DNA from: Ardenticatenales bacterium
GTDB taxonomy: Bacteria > Chloroflexota > Anaerolineae > Ardenticatenales > Ardenticatenaceae
Length of the DNA: 64,000 bases
Direction: 5' to 3'
NCBI GenBank assembly: GCA_020634795.1
Contig: JACKAZ010000006.1
Coordinates: 1-64,000 of the forward strand
In this document: positions 50,694-58,536 of the stretch, in pieces
Layout: each line of letters starts with the position of its first letter
Numbering within the stretch: the first letter of the stretch is position 1
Notes under the pieces: generated by a model
Database searches by the model: none
Seen by the model: the letters and a program-made list of their open reading frames with translations, nothing else
Told to the model about the DNA's origin: nothing
Program-made: the position numbers and the translations under genes

Positions 50694-51800
50694 GTGAAGA
50701 TCTACTTGCTTGAGCCGTATTACAGCGGCTCGCACAAAGCATGGGCCGATGGCTATGCCGCGCACAGTCGTCACGAGGTGGCGCTCCTGACGATGGCGGG
50801 CTACTTCTGGAAGTGGCGCATGCACGGCGGCGCACTGACGATGGCGGAGCAGTTACGAGCGCGGATGGGGGATGGGGAGTCGCCCGCGCTGCTGTTGATT
50901 TCGGATATGTTAGACTCATCAACGCTGTTGGCGCTGACGCGCGACCTGACCGCAGCGCTGCCGGTGGTGAGCTATTTCCACGAGAATCAGCTCACTTATC
51001 CGCCGGTTCCGGGCAGCAAACGGGATCTGCATTACGGTTGGATCAACTACGCCACGATGATGGTCAGTGATCGTGTCCTCTTCAATTCCGAGCATCATCG
51101 GGACGAATGGTTCGATGAATTGCCACGGCTGCTGAAGCATTTCCCCGATTATGTGCCGCTCGATACGGTGGGGCAGCTACGCGCCCGCAGCCGCGTGTTG
51201 TCCCCCGGCGTTGGCTTGGTGACAGAGAGTCTGCCCCCCCGTCGCGAGCGCCGTGGGGCGCCGCCTCTCATCCTTTGGAATCATCGGTGGGAATTCGACA
51301 AAGCGCCGCAACAATTCTTCACCTTGCTGGATCGTATGGTCGCGCAGGGCCTCCCCTTTCGCTTGGCGCTGGCGGGCGAAAGCTTCCGCAATCAGCCCGA
51401 CGAATTCTTGGCGGCCCGCGAGCGGTTCAAGGCGCAGCTCGTCCATTTCGGCTTCGCCCGCCGCGACCAATACCGCGCGCTGTTGGCCGAAACCGACATC
51501 GTGGTGTCGACGGCGATCCATGAGTTTTTCGGCATCGCGATGATCGAAGCGATCCATGCGGGCGCGATGCCGCTGCTGCCTCACCGGCTTGCCTACCCCG
51601 AAATCATTCCATCAGAGTGGCACGAGAGCGTGCTCTACACCGATCTGGACGCGGCATCCGCGCGGTTGGCCCACTGGCTACGCCACGGTATTCCGCCGCA
51701 CGCCCCGTTGCAACAAGCGATGGCCCGCTTTGCATGGCCGCGCATGGCCGCGCAGTACGATGAGTGCTTCGATGCGTTATGCACGGCAGAGCGCCCATGA
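50694..51800 (+). CDS. Probable tRNA-queuosine alpha-mannosyltransferase (GTDC1/DUF3524 family)
   Basis: 368 aa from GTG 50694 (an AAAGGGGA ribosome binding site is 10 bp upstream; TTG 50685 is too close). The N-terminus IYLLEPYYSGSHKAWADGYA and the blocks VVSYFHENQLTYP, HYGWINYATMM and LFNSEHHRDEWF are the DUF3524 signature of GTDC1-like GT4 enzymes, which add mannose to queuosine in tRNA-Asp. The C-terminal half has the GT4 donor site (LWNHRWEFDKAP; IHEFFGIAMIEAIHAGAMPL). No queuosine biosynthesis gene lies nearby. Confidence 0.85.
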   Translation: MKIYLLEPYYSGSHKAWADGYAAHSRHEVALLTMAGYFWKWRMHGGALTMAEQLRARMGDGESPALLLISDMLDSSTLLALTRDLTAALPVVSYFHENQLTYPPVPGSKRDLHYGWINYATMMVSDRVLFNSEHHRDEWFDELPRLLKHFPDYVPLDTVGQLRARSRVLSPGVGLVTESLPPRRERRGAPPLILWNHRWEFDKAPQQFFTLLDRMVAQGLPFRLALAGESFRNQPDEFLAARERFKAQLVHFGFARRDQYRALLAETDIVVSTAIHEFFGIAMIEAIHAGAMPLLPHRLAYPEIIPSEWHESVLYTDLDAASARLAHWLRHGIPPHAPLQQAMARFAWPRMAAQYDECFDALCTAERP

Positions 51801-51990
51801 CGACGACGCCTGCGTACTGACGACACCGTGGAGATATTCCCCAGCCTCCGCACCGAATCGTGTTGGGCTGGCATGACATTCATTCGATTGTCCCCTGTAT
51901 GACGGGCCGTGCGACCGGCAAAGCCATGATCACCATCCCGATCTGGCACGACGAACCGAGCATCGTCCCCATGTGACCTCTTCCCGTCCC
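51801..51990. other. Intergenic region
   Basis: 190 bp without a gene, hairpin with T-tract or recognisable repeat. Confidence 0.4.
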
Positions 51991-53175
51991 TCAGCGCCGC
52001 CGCCACCAGAGCGCGGCCACCCCTGCGGCGGCCAACCCTGCCCCCACCAGCGCCCATAGCCACCATCCGTTGCCCTCGGCGCCCTGCTCCGTTGCTACAA
52101 GCGTGGCTGTTGGCGACGGCGGGGCCGTAGCGGCGGGGGCCACGGCGATGGCGCCGTTGGCGGTCGCGGTTGGCGACACGGCGCTTGCCGTGGTCGTGGG
52201 CGATGGGGCAGGGCGGCGCGTGGCCGTGGCGCGCCGTGTGGGGCGCGGTGAGGCCGTGGCGCGGCGCGTCGGGGTGGCGCTGCTGCGGGGCCGCGCCGTG
52301 GCCGTGGATGGCACGGCCGTGGCGCCGTTCGTTGGCGTCGCGGACAGCGCGGGCCGCGTCGGTGTGACGATGGGGGTCGCGGTGGTAGGTGGCACGGTGG
52401 CGGTCATCGTCGGAGGCACGGCAGTGGCCGTAGGTTGAAGCGTCGCGGTCGGGGGCGCGGGCGTCACGGTCGGGGCGACGGGGGGTGCTGAACCGTCGGC
52501 CTGCATCCACAAGCCATCCAAAAAGATCTGATCTTGACCACTGTTGGCGGGCAAGCGCACGCGCACAAACATCGTCATGACGTTGCCGGTTGCCACAGCA
52601 CTCGATTCCAAGAAGGTCAAGCGGCTGAAAGACCAGTTTTCCGCCCCCCATTGCACGGTGGGCGAATCGGGGTTAGTGCCCCCCGTCGGATCGAAGCCCA
52701 CCTGCCGCATCATGGTGCCGTCCGGCGCGGTATAGGGCGCCCAGATCACTCCGCCGCGATAGGTTGTGCCCGGCGTGACGGCGATCTGCTGATAGAGACC
52801 CGCCGTAAAAATGTCGCCGTCGCTCCAAATCCGCTGCGAGGGTGGGGCGAAGGAATCGACCGAATCGTCGAAGGCCGCGCTGCCCGCCGTCACGAAATAG
52901 CCCCAACCCGTGGCGACGATTCGTGTCCCGTCGCCCGTGTGGCTGGTGAAGCTGTCCATGCCACAGTTCGCCGTCAGATTGTTGGCCATCCCACAATAAT
53001 CTTGGGCACGGCCGCGGCTCGGTACGAGCAGCAGGGCGAACGCCAAAAGCACGATTGCTATGACCCGAACGAAAGGGGTCTCACGTGCCACTACATCGGT
53101 CGTCATTAGGGGGGTACTACCGTGCGTTGGGTCCATCATCGCTGCTGAGTTGTTTTGATCCGTTGGGGCGCTCAT
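51991..53175 (-). CDS. Secreted P/T-rich protein with C-terminal membrane anchor
   Basis: 394 aa if started at ATG 53175; ATGs at codons 13, 14 and 24 are alternatives. A signal-like segment (VIAIVLLAFALLLVPSRGRA) is followed by a beta-rich domain of about 170 residues (NCGMDSFTSHTGDGTRIVAT, FTAGLYQQIAVTPGTTYRGG) reminiscent of carbohydrate-binding jelly rolls. A PTATA-rich linker of about 130 residues and a C-terminal anchor (WWLWALVGAGLAAAGVAALW followed by WRRR) complete it. The tail looks like a sorting signal without an LPXTG motif. It is probably a surface glycan- or matrix-binding protein. Confidence 0.75.
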   Translation of the reverse strand: MSAPTDQNNSAAMMDPTHGSTPLMTTDVVARETPFVRVIAIVLLAFALLLVPSRGRAQDYCGMANNLTANCGMDSFTSHTGDGTRIVATGWGYFVTAGSAAFDDSVDSFAPPSQRIWSDGDIFTAGLYQQIAVTPGTTYRGGVIWAPYTAPDGTMMRQVGFDPTGGTNPDSPTVQWGAENWSFSRLTFLESSAVATGNVMTMFVRVRLPANSGQDQIFLDGLWMQADGSAPPVAPTVTPAPPTATLQPTATAVPPTMTATVPPTTATPIVTPTRPALSATPTNGATAVPSTATARPRSSATPTRRATASPRPTRRATATRRPAPSPTTTASAVSPTATANGAIAVAPAATAPPSPTATLVATEQGAEGNGWWLWALVGAGLAAAGVAALWWRRR

Positions 53176-53272
53176 CTATAATGCGTACCCATCAGCGTAT
53201 CACATTCGTGCGGTGGATGCCAAGTCGGTGGACTCGCACGCCGCCCGCTTTACAACGATCTCTTAGGTACTT

Positions 53273-54094
53273 ATGTCAACCAACTTGCCTGCCAGCCAAG
53301 CGCCGATCCACTCCTATGACGAGGGAGATACCCTGCCGCTCGCACGCCCTTCGGAGGCGAAAGGGCGCGGCGTCGACGAAGGGAATCGCGGTCCGCAGGC
53401 ACCGCGCGACGCAGGAGAGCCGCGCGAGCCGACAGAATTTCCGTGGCTTGACGACCGCTTTCGTCTGGTGCAAAAGGGCCAGGGTGCAGGGACGGTGGTC
53501 GTGGCCCCGAGCGTAGCGGCCAACCACGGACAGCCTTCGGCCGGGGCACGCGCAGGGCGATTGTTGGTGGAGGTGCTGGAAACGGTCATTCTGACGCTGC
53601 TGATCTTCGTGCTGATGCGGGGCGTGATCCAGAACTATCGCATCGAAGGCTTCAGCATGGAGCCTAATCTCCACCAAGGTCAGTTTCTGATCGTCAACAA
53701 AGCTGCCTATTACGTGGGGGAACCCCAACGGGGCGATATCGTCGTCTTCGAATCCCCGTGGACCATCAGCGATGAGGAACGTGATTACATCAAACGGGTG
53801 ATCGGTCTGCCCGGTGATACGATCGAAATCCGTGAAAATCGAGTCTACGTCAACGATCAGCCGATCGAAGAAGAGTACGGCCCCAATCCCATCAACTATC
53901 AGTATCCCCGCACCACCATGGGGCCAGATGAATATTTTGTCTTGGGCGACAACCGCTCGGCCTCGCGCGATTCTCACCTCGAAGGGCCGCTTGAACGGCG
54001 CTACATTATCGGCAAGGCCGCCTTCATCTACCTGCCCGTGGGCGATGCCGGTCGGGTTCCGAACGCCACCATCGACGCGGCCGCCCCTCAATAG
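53273..54094 (+). CDS. lepB: Signal peptidase I
   Basis: 273 aa. A long cytoplasmic, poorly conserved N-terminus (about 95 residues) precedes the membrane helix (TVILTLLIFVLMRGVIQNYR). Box B has the catalytic Ser in GFSMEPNLHQG (near 128), box D the catalytic Lys in YIKRVIGLPGDTIEI (near 173) and box E GDNRSASRDSHLEG. It cleaves signal peptides on the outer face of the membrane. The extended N-terminus is unusual; an internal start is conceivable but none stands out. The gene diverges from the anchored exoprotein. Confidence 0.93.
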   Translation: MSTNLPASQAPIHSYDEGDTLPLARPSEAKGRGVDEGNRGPQAPRDAGEPREPTEFPWLDDRFRLVQKGQGAGTVVVAPSVAANHGQPSAGARAGRLLVEVLETVILTLLIFVLMRGVIQNYRIEGFSMEPNLHQGQFLIVNKAAYYVGEPQRGDIVVFESPWTISDEERDYIKRVIGLPGDTIEIRENRVYVNDQPIEEEYGPNPINYQYPRTTMGPDEYFVLGDNRSASRDSHLEGPLERRYIIGKAAFIYLPVGDAGRVPNATIDAAAPQ

Positions 54095-54282
54095 CCCCCA
54101 CGGCCTTTCTTTTTCCCCATCGCAAAAGAACCCAAGCTGGGAAGCCATTATTCGCTCTGTAAAGGGGGTGGCTTCGCCCCCACCCCGCCCATCCCACAAA
54201 CAGGGCTGCTTTGCCCCCCAACGAGGCGCGTTACCTTTTGGCGCCTGTGACGCACCAATCTGTTCTGTTCCCCACCCGGCGC
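54095..54282. repeat. Intergenic REP-like palindromes
   Basis: Several short GC-rich palindromes in a row (GGGGGTGGCTTCGCCCCCAC near 54166-54185, GGGCTGCTTTGCCC near 54204, AGGCGCGTTACCTTTTGGCG-CCT near 54224). Confidence 0.5.
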
Positions 54283-55170
54283 TTACAGATCGCGCGTGGT
54301 GAAAAGACGGATAGCGAGGGCCAGCATCAGCGTGGTGAAGAGCAGGGCGTAGAGCACCATGGCAGGGCTGGGCACCGACAGGGCCGAGAAGGGGGAGATG
54401 TCAAAGGCGGAGGAGAGGGGGGAACTCATCTCGTGGGCCGCTCGCCGCCAAAGCGCTTCGCTCGGCAACAGCAGGCTGGCCACGATGCCGATGTTGACCG
54501 CGCTTTGGTTCTCCAGCAGGGTGCCGATCTGTTCGATCCAACTCGCCACGAAGGTGACCCCGTAGAGGCCGAAGAGCAGCGTTCCACTGGCCAGCGTCGA
54601 AAAGCGGCTGCTGGCGGCCAGCGCCACGGCCAGCAACAGCAGCACGTTCAGCCCCAACAACGCGAGTGCTGCCAAAACGTTGGCGGGCGTATAGCCCACC
54701 AGAAAGCGCGTTTCGAGCAGGATGCCCCCCGCCATGATCAGCAGATAGAGCAGCAGCATCGCGGCAAAGCCCAGCCACTTGCCGATCACGATCTCCCAGC
54801 GCCGCAACGGCTTGGTCGCCAGTGTCTGAATCGTGCCGGAGCGAATCTCACCCGACAGCGAATCGACCGAACTGAGCACGGTCATCATCACCATCAAGAA
54901 GTTGACCACATACAAGCCAGCGAGCGTCAGAAAATTGCTGAATTCTGCGCGTAAGAAGGGATTGCCGCTCATCTCGTCGATATCGCGCAGGTTGTACAGA
55001 CCGACCCCGTAGGCCAACAGGAAGAGGAGGCCCAACCCCAAGGCGGCGTAGAGCACTTTGCGCCGCCGCGCCTCGTGAAAGGTAAGCCACGCAATCGTCA
55101 GGATGCGACGGAACGGACGGGCTGATCGCGCGTCACTGGTCCGCGCCTGTGGCGGGCTGATCACACTCAT
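54283..55170 (-). CDS. ABC-2 type transporter permease
   Basis: 295 aa with six hydrophobic segments (VLYAALGLGLLFLLAYGVGL; LAGLYVVNFLMVMMTVLSSV; WLGFAAMLLLYLLIMAGGIL; LAALALLGLNVLLLLAVALA and two more). The N-terminal ILTIAWLTFHEARRRK and the SVDSLSGEIRSGTIQTLATK-PLRR loop are typical of NosY/ABC-2 permeases. It overlaps the ATPase gene by 4 bp, so they form an exporter of unknown substrate. Confidence 0.88.
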   Translation of the reverse strand: MSVISPPQARTSDARSARPFRRILTIAWLTFHEARRRKVLYAALGLGLLFLLAYGVGLYNLRDIDEMSGNPFLRAEFSNFLTLAGLYVVNFLMVMMTVLSSVDSLSGEIRSGTIQTLATKPLRRWEIVIGKWLGFAAMLLLYLLIMAGGILLETRFLVGYTPANVLAALALLGLNVLLLLAVALAASSRFSTLASGTLLFGLYGVTFVASWIEQIGTLLENQSAVNIGIVASLLLPSEALWRRAAHEMSSPLSSAFDISPFSALSVPSPAMVLYALLFTTLMLALAIRLFTTRDL

Positions 55171-56075
55171 GCGCTGCTCTCTTCCCCCACGATTTGCAGG
55201 AATAGTTCCTCTAACGAGAGCCGATCGCGCTGCAAGCCGTAGACCGGCACCCCCGCTTCGACCAGATAGCGGTTGACCTCCGCCACCATCCCTTCGTTGG
55301 CCAGGGTCATGTGCAGCACGTTCCCTTCGTGACGCAGATGGGGCGTCCAGCGGGCCAGCCCTGCTTTCACCGCTTCGGAGATCGGCCCCACCTTCGCTTC
55401 CAGCCGTAGCTCGCCCGCCATCAGTTCGTCGAGCGGGGCTTGGTGGATGATGCGGCCCCGTTTGATGAAGGCCACTCGGTCACAGGTCACCTCGATCTCA
55501 CTCAGCAGATGAGAGTTGATAAAGACCGTGGTCCCCTCCGTGCGGAGTTTGCGAATGATATCCCGCACCAATCGACGGCCCACAGGGTCAAGGCCGCTGG
55601 TGGGTTCGTCAAGGATGATCAGCGCGGGTTGGCCGAGCATCGCCTGCGCCAAGCCGAGGCGCTGCTGCATCCCTTTGGAATAGGTCCCCAACTGCCGCGC
55701 GGCATGGGGCGCCAAGCCGACCAAATCTAGGAGCGCCGCCGACTGCTGATGGCCTTCAGCGCGGGACAGTCCGCAGAGATTGGCGTGCATCTCCATGAAT
55801 TCGGTGGCGGTGAGCCAGTCGTGGAAACGAAAATGTTCGGGCAGGAAGCCGACGCTGGCCCGCGCCGACGGATCGCCGAGCGGTTTGCCCAGTAGTGTGG
55901 CGCTGCCGCTCGTGGGGTAGACGAGGCCGAGGAGCATCTTAATGGTGGTACTTTTGCCCGCGCCGTTCGGCCCCAAAAAGCCGAAGACTTCCCCCGCCTC
56001 AACCGTCAGCGAAAGATCCTCTACGGCCACCTTGTTACCGAAGCTTTTGCGAAGCTGTTGGGTCTCGATAATCAT
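55167..56075 (-). CDS. ABC transporter ATP-binding protein (NatA/CcmA-like)
   Basis: 302 aa from ATG 56075. Walker A FLGPNGAGKSTTIKMLLG, signature LGTYSKGMQQRLGLA, Walker B LIILDEPTSGLDPVGR and the H-loop in VFINSHLLSE are all present. A C-terminal region of about 80 residues is typical of ABC-2 exporters of the DrrA/NatA type. The permease follows with a 4-bp overlap. A longer frame upstream (to 56168) has no support. Confidence 0.92.
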   Translation of the reverse strand: MIIETQQLRKSFGNKVAVEDLSLTVEAGEVFGFLGPNGAGKSTTIKMLLGLVYPTSGSATLLGKPLGDPSARASVGFLPEHFRFHDWLTATEFMEMHANLCGLSRAEGHQQSAALLDLVGLAPHAARQLGTYSKGMQQRLGLAQAMLGQPALIILDEPTSGLDPVGRRLVRDIIRKLRTEGTTVFINSHLLSEIEVTCDRVAFIKRGRIIHQAPLDELMAGELRLEAKVGPISEAVKAGLARWTPHLRHEGNVLHMTLANEGMVAEVNRYLVEAGVPVYGLQRDRLSLEELFLQIVGEESSA

Positions 56076-56247
56076 CTGTCGGGGTGTGCGGCTGTTTGGC
56101 TGTGGAGCGCTGGCATTATTTTGCGATAGGGCTGTGAATGAGGCAACCGACGCCCGATCCGCGAGCAAAGCGCACAGGGACGAATCGTCTCAACACTCCC
56201 ATGCTCTCCATCCCGCGCGGCGGCTGCGTTTCGTACCCCAGCAAAAT

Positions 56248-56281
56248 GTCCCGCACACTGGCCGGGGTCAGTGTGCGGGAC
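56248..56281 (-). terminator. Strong hairpin terminator of the sigma/anti-sigma operon
   Basis: A 13-bp perfect stem GTCCCGCACACTG/CAGTGTGCGGGAC with an 8-nt loop lies just after the anti-sigma gene. On the minus strand it is followed by ATTTTG, a short T-tract. Confidence 0.65.
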
Positions 56282-56298
56282 GGATCGTCGGTTAGGGG

Positions 56299-57459
56299 TT
56301 AACGGAGCGAGTTCGCCATCGCTATGGCTGGGGCAGGGTCCCCGTGGCCCGCCAAGCCATAGAGCTTCCCTTCGCGGACCCAGATCAACGCATAGCGTTG
56401 GTGGAAGGCGGCGCTGTCGCTTTCGGAGGTGAGCAGCGTCCCCTCCACCCCATCGACCGTCACGCTTTGGCTTTCCATGTCTCGGCTCGGGATCGGGACG
56501 ACGAGAGTGCTCGTCCAGTCGATCGTGCGGGCCAGTTCGCGGGCTTCCGCACTGTCATAGCCGACGAGCTGTAGGAACAGCTCGCCAAGCCGAAGCACGG
56601 GAAGTTCGTCGGGGAACTCAGCGATGGGGCTGCCGAGTTGAACCAGCGTCACACAGCCATTGCGGGCGCGTTCCCTGTAATCCCCGCAGCCTTCGCCCAG
56701 TTCCGCACGGACCATCGGCGGCACGACGACCTTGAAGGGTTTTCCATCGATCGAGCTAGGTAGGTCAAGCTTATTTTCGAAGGCGTAGTAGAAGAGCGAC
56801 TCCAGTTGCGCTTCGTCGAGCGTCCCGTGCATTGAGACTCCCGCTTCGATATTCAGCGCGTCGACCGTCTGGTCGGCGGGCAGCCGCACGGGGTAGCCCA
56901 ATCGGTCGGTCGCTTCTGCGGCATTACTGACCTCCTGAGATTCACCGACTATCTCGATCTCGAAGCTCTCCGCCATGAGTTGGGCCTGCTGGGCGAGGCT
57001 GTCAAAACGGGCACCGTCCATGTTGTCCAGTTCCACCGGAAGAACCGTCACGCGTTCCACGCGGAACAGCCGCAAGAAATCGGCAGCGACCGTGCGGAGT
57101 GGGCCGATGGTCAGCGTCAAAACGAGCAGTAGCGTAGCGACAAGCGCGGCCACTTTGACCGTGGGTAGTCGCCGCCAGAAAGCGGTACGTTGCATGGGAT
57201 TCACCTCCAAGGTGCGTAGCGGTGGGTCGCTTGGGCGACGTGCCACGAAGCGACTGTAAGCCTGCTGCGGGGTAGGATAGGCGCTCTGTTCGGGCAGCGT
57301 AAAGTGCGCGTCGAGCCAGGCAGCGCGGGCCGCAAGGCGTTGCGCGTGCGTGGCACAGCCCTCGCACTGTGCCAGATGGCGGGTAACATGGGCCTGTTCG
57401 CTGGCCGACAGTTCATGGTCGTGGTAGGCGCGCAGCACCCCTTCGTCGATATGGCTCAT
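56299..57459 (-). CDS. Anti-sigma factor (zf-HC2) with extracytoplasmic domain
   Basis: 386 aa. The N-terminal zinc-binding anti-sigma domain shows H-x3-C-x2-C within HVTRHLAQCEGC. One membrane helix (VKVAALVATLLLVLTLTIGP, near 100-120) separates it from a C-terminal region of about 260 residues with a DUF4367-like beta-rich segment (LGYPVRLPADQTVDALNIEA; LIWVREGKLYGLAGHGDP). It probably holds the ECF sigma factor inactive and responds to an envelope signal. It overlaps the sigma gene by 4 bp. Confidence 0.88.
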   Translation of the reverse strand: MSHIDEGVLRAYHDHELSASEQAHVTRHLAQCEGCATHAQRLAARAAWLDAHFTLPEQSAYPTPQQAYSRFVARRPSDPPLRTLEVNPMQRTAFWRRLPTVKVAALVATLLLVLTLTIGPLRTVAADFLRLFRVERVTVLPVELDNMDGARFDSLAQQAQLMAESFEIEIVGESQEVSNAAEATDRLGYPVRLPADQTVDALNIEAGVSMHGTLDEAQLESLFYYAFENKLDLPSSIDGKPFKVVVPPMVRAELGEGCGDYRERARNGCVTLVQLGSPIAEFPDELPVLRLGELFLQLVGYDSAEARELARTIDWTSTLVVPIPSRDMESQSVTVDGVEGTLLTSESDSAAFHQRYALIWVREGKLYGLAGHGDPAPAIAMANSLR

Positions 57460-57992
57460 GCTTCTTCTCCTTTGCCGGTCATCATCCGACGGTAGCGGCG
57501 TTCAAACTCTTTCTCGGCGCGGGCCAACAGCGTCCCCACCGAGCCGGGGGCAACCTCGATCACTTCGGCCAACTCGGCATAGCTGAAGCCGCTATGCCGC
57601 AAAAAGAGCAGACGAGCATCGCGCCCCTTCATCTCCAGCAGCACCGTCCGGACGGCGGCCCGCTCATCCGCCCGCTCGACCTCGGTGATGGGATTCCGAA
57701 CAGTCTGCGTCAAGTGAAGATGGCCCGCCTCGGCCTCGTAGCGAGCGCGGCGCTGGCGGGCACGCAGGGCGTTCAATCCCTTGTTCATCGCCACTCGGTA
57801 AAGCCAAGCGCCAATCGCGTCCGTTTCGATTTGGCCCCTCTGGTCGTGTAAAGCCCAAAAGGTGTCGAGGGCCAGTTCGTCCGCTTGATCGGGATCACCC
57901 ACCACGCGCAATAACAGGCGGTAGAGACGCATCCAATGCGCGTCGAACAGTTGCTCGAATTCGACATGACGTGCGCCAGACTGCTGCGACAT
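57456..57992 (-). CDS. ECF-type RNA polymerase sigma factor
   Basis: 178 aa from ATG 57992. Region 2 (FEQLFDAHWMRLYRLLLRVV, DQADELALDTFWALHDQ, IGAWLYRVAMNKGLNALRAR) and region 4 (LLFLRHSGFSYAELAEVIEV, SVGTLLARAEKEFERRYRRM) are complete. It precedes and overlaps its presumed anti-sigma gene (ATGA). A longer frame from 58175 has no family sequence. The regulon is unknown. Confidence 0.9.
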   Translation of the reverse strand: MSQQSGARHVEFEQLFDAHWMRLYRLLLRVVGDPDQADELALDTFWALHDQRGQIETDAIGAWLYRVAMNKGLNALRARQRRARYEAEAGHLHLTQTVRNPITEVERADERAAVRTVLLEMKGRDARLLFLRHSGFSYAELAEVIEVAPGSVGTLLARAEKEFERRYRRMMTGKGEEA

Positions 57993-58392
57993 ATCGCCGA
58001 TGTAATTCAACGGTAGCTCTGCCACGATAGACACGGCACTTTCATGAAGGGTTACTTTCTCTCTATATACACCGCTCACCAGCGGATTGTGACAAATTGC
58101 GTAGCCCCTGAACAATTTGCGGCCCGCTCGACCAAGACTCTGCGGGCGTGACGATATGAGATATTTACAAGGCAAGGCCCCCCCTTTCCCGCCAAGGGGT
58201 ACGCACGAGCGGTGCGCCCCAACCGTTTGCCGCCCTGCATCGGCCCGTGCGTGTGGCGCGTTATCTGTCCAACAGGGACTCCCAAGGATAGCCGCGCTAA
58301 TGATCTCCCAGCGCCGTCAGCCCCTTTGGGCAAAATCCAGCCTCTCTAGCATTCTGCACCATTCTTAAGTGCATTCTTCCCACCAGCTCCCG
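57993..58392. other. Intergenic region between the sigma gene and M14 peptidase promoter
   Basis: About 400 bp without a gene. A GTGTATATAGAGAG stretch near 58060 on the minus strand may be part of the sigma-operon promoter. Confidence 0.35.
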
Positions 58393-58421
58393 TTGACAAT
58401 GCTTGGTTTAACCAGTATGCT
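58393..58421 (+). promoter_or_regulatory. Sigma-70-type promoter of the M14 peptidase
   Basis: TTGACA (58393-58398) and TATGCT (58416-58421) are separated by 17 bp. The leader would be about 110 nt. Confidence 0.7.
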
Positions 58422-58536
58422 GTGAGCGCTCTCTGACGCTGGCCAAGGATGTCCCCTTGAGGTCAAGCGCGGCTGAAGAGAGCGGGCGTTCAACCTCTGT
58501 CGACAACTCTCACCGGTACTTCAGAAAGGTATGCTC